From NCBI GenBank assembly GCA_035704495.1, contig DASSWW010000057.1, forward strand, positions 1 to 8,634: 8,634 nt of DNA. The letters run 5' to 3'. The notes below the pieces were generated by a model, which was not told the DNA's origin, searched no databases, and was given only the letters and a program-made list of their open reading frames with translations. Made by a program: the position numbers and the translations under genes. This document shows, piece by piece, positions 5,789 to 8,634 of the stretch (its first letter is position 1; every line of letters begins with the position of its first letter). This DNA is from UBA6022 sp035704495 (lineage in GTDB: Bacteria; Patescibacteriota; Saccharimonadia; Saccharimonadales; Saccharimonadaceae).

Positions 5789-7003
5789 GTGTCATCCAGT
5801 AAAAAGTCTATGGCGACGCCAACGACACGCCCAAGCGGTATATCAAAAAACATCTATTTTCTGACAATTGCTATTGTGGCGATTGTTGGGTTTGTGGCCG
5901 GCACGCGTGGAAACGAAATAGTCGGATCGGTTGCGCCACTTTTTGGCTTTCAGGTAGAAACAGGCACACTCGACCTAAGTAGCGTACAAAAAGTTTACCA
6001 AGAATTAAAGGCAAACTATGACGGTGATTTGAATGCGGACAAGTTGATCGAGGGCGCAAATCGTGGTTTGGTCGAAGCAGCCGGGGACGAATATACGGTC
6101 TATATGGACGCCGAAGCAGCCGAAGCGTTTCGGAATGACCTGTCGGGTAATATTGGCGGGGGGATTGGTGCCGAAATCGGTATTCGCAATGACCAACCAA
6201 CAATCGTTCGTATTTTGGCCGATAACCCTGCACAGCGAGCAGGACTGCTAGCGGGTGATATTATTACGGCGGTTAATGGACAATCCGTTTCTGATTTAAC
6301 AGCAGCAGAAACAGCTGAAAAGATACGCGGCGAGGTAGACACGACCGTCAAGCTGTCGGTACTTCGTGGTGGTGAGGTAAAAGATTTTGCCGTCACACGT
6401 GACACGGTTAATAATCCTAGCGTTCAAAGTAACGTTGAAAATGGCGTTGGTATTTTGACGATTACTCGCTTTGACGCCGAAACCAGTACGTTGGCGCGTC
6501 AGGCAGCCCAGCGGTTTGTGCAGCAAAACGTTACAGGTGTTATTTTAGACCTACGAGGAAATGGTGGGGGCTATCTGGACGCCGCACAGGACGTGACTGG
6601 GCTGTGGCTAGATAATAAAGTCGTCGTGACAGAACGGTCGGACGGCGAGGTAGTAGATACCTTAAAATCGGGCAGTAATCCACTCCTCGCTGGTATTCCA
6701 ACAGTTGTCCTAGTAGACGGTAGTAGCGCTAGCGCTAGCGAAATTGTGGCCGGTGCGTTGCAGGACCACGATGCTGCGATACTGATTGGCGAAAAGACAT
6801 TTGGCAAAGGCACCGTGCAACAAGTGATTGATTTGGCGGACGGTGCGATATTAAAAGTAACGATTGCTCGTTGGTACACACCGGATGGTAAAAATATTTC
6901 CAAAGAGGGAATAGCACCAGATAAAAAAGTCGTTCGAGATGCCAAAGACGTCAATGCTGGTAATGATCCACAGATGAAAGCAGCCAAAAAACAGCTAGAA
7001 TAA
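5789..7003 (+). CDS. Membrane-anchored PDZ/S41 C-terminal processing peptidase (CtpA family)
   Basis: Serine protease of the carboxyl-terminal processing family, 404 residues. A Ser/Lys/Thr-rich cytoplasmic tail is followed by one uncleaved membrane segment at about 22-38 (IYFLTIAIVAIVGFVAG), placing the protease outside the membrane. A helical region carries DKLIEGANRGLVEAAGDEYT (84-103). The PDZ domain at about 120-205 has the GGGIGAEIG peptide-binding loop and the NPAQRAGLLAGDIITAVNG core. The S41 domain at about 210-380 has LDLRGNGGGYLDAA and the Ser/Lys dyad: Ser315 in GSSASASEI and Lys340 in EKTFGKGTVQ, spaced by 25 residues as in E. coli Prc (Ser452/Lys477). There is no C-terminal peptidoglycan-binding domain, and the tail ends in Lys/Gln-rich MKAAKKQLE. 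It follows the CHAP hydrolase in the same direction but has its own -10 element. Substrates are unknown; envelope or hydrolase processing is an inference. Confidence 0.94.
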   Translation: MSSSKKSMATPTTRPSGISKNIYFLTIAIVAIVGFVAGTRGNEIVGSVAPLFGFQVETGTLDLSSVQKVYQELKANYDGDLNADKLIEGANRGLVEAAGDEYTVYMDAEAAEAFRNDLSGNIGGGIGAEIGIRNDQPTIVRILADNPAQRAGLLAGDIITAVNGQSVSDLTAAETAEKIRGEVDTTVKLSVLRGGEVKDFAVTRDTVNNPSVQSNVENGVGILTITRFDAETSTLARQAAQRFVQQNVTGVILDLRGNGGGYLDAAQDVTGLWLDNKVVVTERSDGEVVDTLKSGSNPLLAGIPTVVLVDGSSASASEIVAGALQDHDAAILIGEKTFGKGTVQQVIDLADGAILKVTIARWYTPDGKNISKEGIAPDKKVVRDAKDVNAGNDPQMKAAKKQLE

Positions 7004-7034
7004 GCGAAGCTTGTGCTTTTTGTAAACACTGTAG

Positions 7035-7040
7035 TACTAT
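7035..7040 (+). promoter_or_regulatory. Possible -10 of the response-regulator gene
   Basis: TACTAT, with a poor TTGTGC 18 bases upstream (7011-7016). It lies only 10 bases before ATG 7051. The same stretch contains AGAGGA (7041-7046), a Shine-Dalgarno that would be used on a longer transcript reading through from the S41 gene. Either or both may operate. Confidence 0.3.
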
Positions 7041-7050
7041 AGAGGAAGAT

Positions 7051-7434
7051 ATGGATACAAAGAAAAAGATTTTACTTGTAGAAGACGATACGGCGCTGGC
7101 GGCGGTCTATAAATCCCGTTTAGAATTAGAAGATTTTGATATCAAAGAGGTGAATAACGGCGAAGAAGCTTTGTCTGCCGCTATTGAATACAAACCAGAC
7201 TTAATTTTGCTGGACGCTATGATGCCAAAAATTAGTGGTTTTGATGTATTAGATATATTGCGTAACACGACTGATACTGCCGATATTCGCATTATCATGT
7301 TGACCGCCCTTAGCCAGCCAAAAGACAAAGAACGCGCCGAAGCGTTGGGCGTTGATGATTATTTGGTTAAATCGCAAGTCGTTATTGGTGATGTCGTAGA
7401 ACGTGTCAAACATCATTTAGACATGGATAACTAG
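7051..7434 (+). CDS. Single-domain response regulator (receiver only)
   Basis: A complete CheY-like receiver of 127 residues with no output domain. The acidic pocket is Glu11-Asp12-Asp13 in LLVEDDT, the phospho-acceptor Asp55 is in LILLDAMMP, the switch Thr85 is in IIMLTA, and the conserved Lys107 is in DDYLVKS. DAMMPKISGFDVL matches the usual loop after the phosphorylated Asp. AGAGGA (7041-7046) supports ATG 7051. No histidine kinase is encoded in the window, so its phosphodonor must be elsewhere. With no DNA-binding domain it presumably acts by protein-protein contact. It lies 47 bases after the S41 protease gene, with no strong terminator between them, and may be partly co-transcribed with it. 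A strong terminator follows. Confidence 0.95.
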   Translation: MDTKKKILLVEDDTALAAVYKSRLELEDFDIKEVNNGEEALSAAIEYKPDLILLDAMMPKISGFDVLDILRNTTDTADIRIIMLTALSQPKDKERAEALGVDDYLVKSQVVIGDVVERVKHHLDMDN

Positions 7435-7459
7435 TCGATATTTAGCAACATTTACACCT

Positions 7460-7487
7460 GCAACCTCCACTAGGGGGTTGCTTTTTT
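7460..7487 (+). terminator. Intrinsic terminator after the response regulator
   Basis: GCAACCTCC (7460-7468), loop ACTA, GGGGGTTGC (7473-7481): a 9-pair stem with one T-G wobble, followed directly by six Ts (7482-7487). The 3' arm overlaps the proposed -35 of the next promoter. Confidence 0.9.
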
Positions 7488-7506
7488 ATCAGGCTTATGG
7501 TATAGT
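7478..7506 (+). promoter_or_regulatory. Promoter of the small acidic gene pair
   Basis: TTGCTT (7478-7483), 17 bases, then TGG-TATAGT (TATAGT 7501-7506), an extended -10. The GCTTATGGTATAGT block (7493-7506) is a two-mismatch version of the GCTTATGCTATAAT block before ftsE and the CHAP gene. A start near 7513 leaves an A-rich leader of about 25 bases without a Shine-Dalgarno before ATG 7538. Confidence 0.65.
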
Positions 7507-7537
7507 CAAACTATCACATAAACAAAGATAAAAAATA

Positions 7538-8050
7538 ATGTCAGAAAAACCAAACAAATACCCCAGTACAATCGTCAAGACAACCGTTTATCCTGAAGCG
7601 GATAAAAACGTACGCTTGCATGACCAAAAAAATCATATTGGCGTAGGCGACAATTTAGTCGGCCGCCTAAAAGAAGGCTATGTGGACAAGGGAATCTATA
7701 TGATTCCTGATCACAACGGTAGCGAAAACGCCATGGTGCTAACCGGACGCATCGAACTGAATGAACAGGCTTCGTTCGACGATCATAACCATCCAACGAC
7801 CGATCGTATGGTAGAGGTAGTGAGTATTACTCCAGAAAGCGTCAACGACAACGGTGAAGGAATGTCACTGCACAAATGGGTGAAAGAAGAAGAATTAGCA
7901 CAATTCGAACGTTTAGATATGGAAGAGAACCAAGCTGTCGAAAGGCAAGAAGATGGCGAGCAAGCACCATCGTCTACAACTCGACCGATTGGCGACGTTG
8001 CTTTGCGATTAGTAAACAAATCAGATAAATTAGAAAGTAGTCAAAAATAA
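7538..8050 (+). CDS. Hypothetical acidic protein, 170 residues
   Basis: I do not recognise this protein. It starts at ATG 7538, which has an A-rich leader and no Shine-Dalgarno but is placed well behind its promoter. There is no signal peptide or membrane segment, so it is probably cytoplasmic. The N-terminal two thirds contain mixed hydrophobic segments (NHIGVGDNLVGRLKEGYVD, MVLTGRIELNE) and a polar DDHNHPTTDRMVEVV stretch, and look folded. Residues from about 120 to 145 are rich in Glu, Gln and Asp and probably flexible. A short conserved-looking end (RPIGDVALRLVNKSDK) follows. His and Asp cluster in the HNHP region, but no metal-site or catalytic pattern can be named. The downstream gene starts 3 bases after its stop, and the two end in a loosely similar DV(A)-x-RL segment. 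Confidence 0.8.
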   Translation: MSEKPNKYPSTIVKTTVYPEADKNVRLHDQKNHIGVGDNLVGRLKEGYVDKGIYMIPDHNGSENAMVLTGRIELNEQASFDDHNHPTTDRMVEVVSITPESVNDNGEGMSLHKWVKEEELAQFERLDMEENQAVERQEDGEQAPSSTTRPIGDVALRLVNKSDKLESSQK

Positions 8051-8053
8051 GTT

Positions 8054-8278
8054 ATGAACGAACAAAAACACCCAGACCAACCAATGATTCACGTCCCAGT
8101 TGAATGGACTGATAAACAAGAAGATATTCCAGTACAGAATGATAATGAAGCTGTCATCGACGAAGTACCAGGAGCCGAAAGCCACGAAGACATAGAGGAG
8201 CTTACCGAAGAAGACAAGCAGCAGTTCGGCCACGATGTGGTTCGACTTGCCGGCGGTGAATTTAAAGGTGAAGAATAG
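8054..8278 (+). CDS. Hypothetical small acidic protein, 74 residues
   Basis: Unrecognised. It begins 3 bases after the stop of the preceding gene and has no Shine-Dalgarno, so translational coupling is likely. The protein is strongly acidic (DEVPGAESHEDIEELTEEDK and a GEE end), without Cys, signal peptide or membrane segment, and is probably disordered in its first 50 residues. The C-terminal FGHDVVRLAGGEF may be the only ordered part. It resembles the GDVALRLVNK end of the upstream protein and might bind the same partner. It ends in TAG, 16 bases before a bidirectional terminator. The open frame is short, but operon position and clean boundaries support it as a real gene. Confidence 0.7.
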   Translation: MNEQKHPDQPMIHVPVEWTDKQEDIPVQNDNEAVIDEVPGAESHEDIEELTEEDKQQFGHDVVRLAGGEFKGEE

Positions 8279-8294
8279 ATATTAGTCGTTATAG

Positions 8295-8325
8295 AAAATA
8301 TCCGCCTTTATTGGGCGGATATTTT
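8295..8325. terminator. Bidirectional terminator between convergent genes
   Basis: AAAATATCCGCC (8295-8306), a 7-base loop, GGCGGATATTTT (8314-8325): a perfect 12-pair stem with an A-run on one side and a T-run on the other. It can therefore end the plus-strand small-gene transcript and the minus-strand rpmA transcript. Confidence 0.88.
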
Positions 8326-8345
8326 AGTATTTAAATAAGTTGTAA

Positions 8346-8618
8346 TTATTTAACACTTACCTGGGTGCGAGGAACGCTTTTGCCAGTAAAGTGGCCTTTT
8401 TTTACTTTGCCAAATTCAACGACGCCATCAACTGCTGCGTGAATAGTAAAGTTTTTGCTGATAAAGGTGCCAGGGCCGGCAACTTTAGTAGAACCAGTCT
8501 GTCGGACGAGTACTTCGCCAGTACGAACAGTCTGACCACCAAAGCGTTTTACGCCAAGGCGTCGGCCGGCGTTGTTGTGGATGTTCTTGCTTGAACCACC
8601 TGCTTTAACGTGTGACAT
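8346..8618 (-). CDS. rpmA: Large ribosomal subunit protein bL27
   Basis: Ribosomal protein whose N-terminal arm reaches towards the peptidyl-transferase centre. At 90 residues it is normal for bL27. It carries the hallmark RRLGVKRFGGQ (19-29), the VRQTGSTK strand and a DGVVEFGKVKK segment. The start is secure: ATG (8616-8618 on the complement) with AAGGAG 8 bases before it. The N-terminus begins directly as SHVKAGGSSKN, so there is no cleavable extension of the kind removed by Prp in Firmicutes. Compared with the common AHKKAGG start, the first of the two lysines is Val. The usual partner rplU (bL21), if present, would lie beyond the right edge of the window. It runs opposite to all other genes here and shares the terminator at 8295-8325. 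Confidence 0.96.
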   Translation of the reverse strand: MSHVKAGGSSKNIHNNAGRRLGVKRFGGQTVRTGEVLVRQTGSTKVAGPGTFISKNFTIHAAVDGVVEFGKVKKGHFTGKSVPRTQVSVK

Positions 8619-8626
8619 ATAGGTAA

Positions 8627-8632
8627 CTCCTT
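8627..8632 (-). promoter_or_regulatory. Shine-Dalgarno of rpmA
   Basis: AAGGAG on the complement, 8 bases before the rpmA ATG. It is the strongest ribosome-binding site in the window, in contrast to the Shine-Dalgarno-free starts of ftsE, the CHAP gene and the small acidic genes. Confidence 0.85.
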
Positions 8633-8634
8633 AT

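Noticed and set aside
6722..6739. Short GCTAGC tandem/palindromic repeat (AGCGCTAGCGCTAGC)
   Set aside because: It is explained by the Ser-Ala-Ser-Ala-Ser codons of the S41 catalytic motif, not an independent repeat element.
7002..7021. Terminator after the S41 protease (AAGC...GCTT followed by Ts)
   Set aside because: The stem is only four pairs with several competing foldings. It is too weak to call, and some readthrough into the response regulator is expected.
6571..7029. Long minus-strand open frame opposite the S41 protease gene
   Set aside because: It mirrors a conserved gene with intact catalytic motifs; the Ser/Thr-rich translation is typical of antisense shadows.
8391..8594. Plus-strand open frame antisense to rpmA
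   Set aside because: It lies wholly opposite a secure ribosomal protein gene and shows no recognisable protein features.
1..8634. Mobile element, CRISPR array, toxin-antitoxin or defence island
   Set aside because: There are no transposase motifs, no spaced direct repeats, no tRNA, no integrase and no defence enzymes. Gene content is cell wall, division, proteolysis, signalling and translation.

Overview
The window looks like a chromosomal core-gene segment from a small-genome bacterium. My best guess is Candidatus Saccharibacteria (TM7) or another Patescibacteria lineage. This rests on gene content and style: a divergent MurD with a GSKGKGTT P-loop, FtsE/FtsX next to a coiled-coil CHAP hydrolase, very short intergenic spaces, and promoters almost touching start codons. 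It is an inference without a database search. A release factor 2 with the SPF recognition motif, plus a TGA stop on murD, argues for the standard genetic code and against UGA-recoding relatives such as Gracilibacteria or Absconditabacteria.

Layout, left to right. The 3' part of murD (2-1012, cut by the window edge) is followed by prfB (RF2, 1052-2131). Then comes a spacer with a good promoter flanked by two inverted repeats, and an unrecognised basic, Trp-rich gene (about 2277-2720) that ends at a strong terminator. The next block is a division and peptidoglycan-remodelling module: ftsE (2812-3495), ftsX (3498-4478) and a secreted PcsB-like coiled-coil/CHAP hydrolase (4542-5699). A membrane-anchored PDZ/S41 protease (5789-7003) and a stand-alone response-regulator receiver (7051-7434) follow. 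After another terminator, two small acidic hypothetical genes (7538-8050 and 8054-8278) lie in tandem. They converge through a bidirectional terminator on rpmA (bL27, minus strand, 8346-8618).

Functionally, MurD builds the peptidoglycan precursor. FtsE/FtsX is the ABC-type complex that in other bacteria gates a periplasmic or extracellular hydrolase activator or hydrolase, and the CHAP protein encoded next door is the obvious partner. The S41 protease could process envelope proteins. prfB and rpmA serve translation.

The most interesting signals are regulatory. The ftsE and CHAP-gene promoters share an identical 14-base extended -10 block placed so close to the ATG that the mRNAs should be leaderless or nearly so. 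A promoter spacer holds an inverted repeat upstream of the S41 gene, and the unknown gene at 2277 has a promoter bracketed by inverted repeats. I see no mobile element, CRISPR array, tRNA or clear defence system, and no intergenic stretch over 300 bases.
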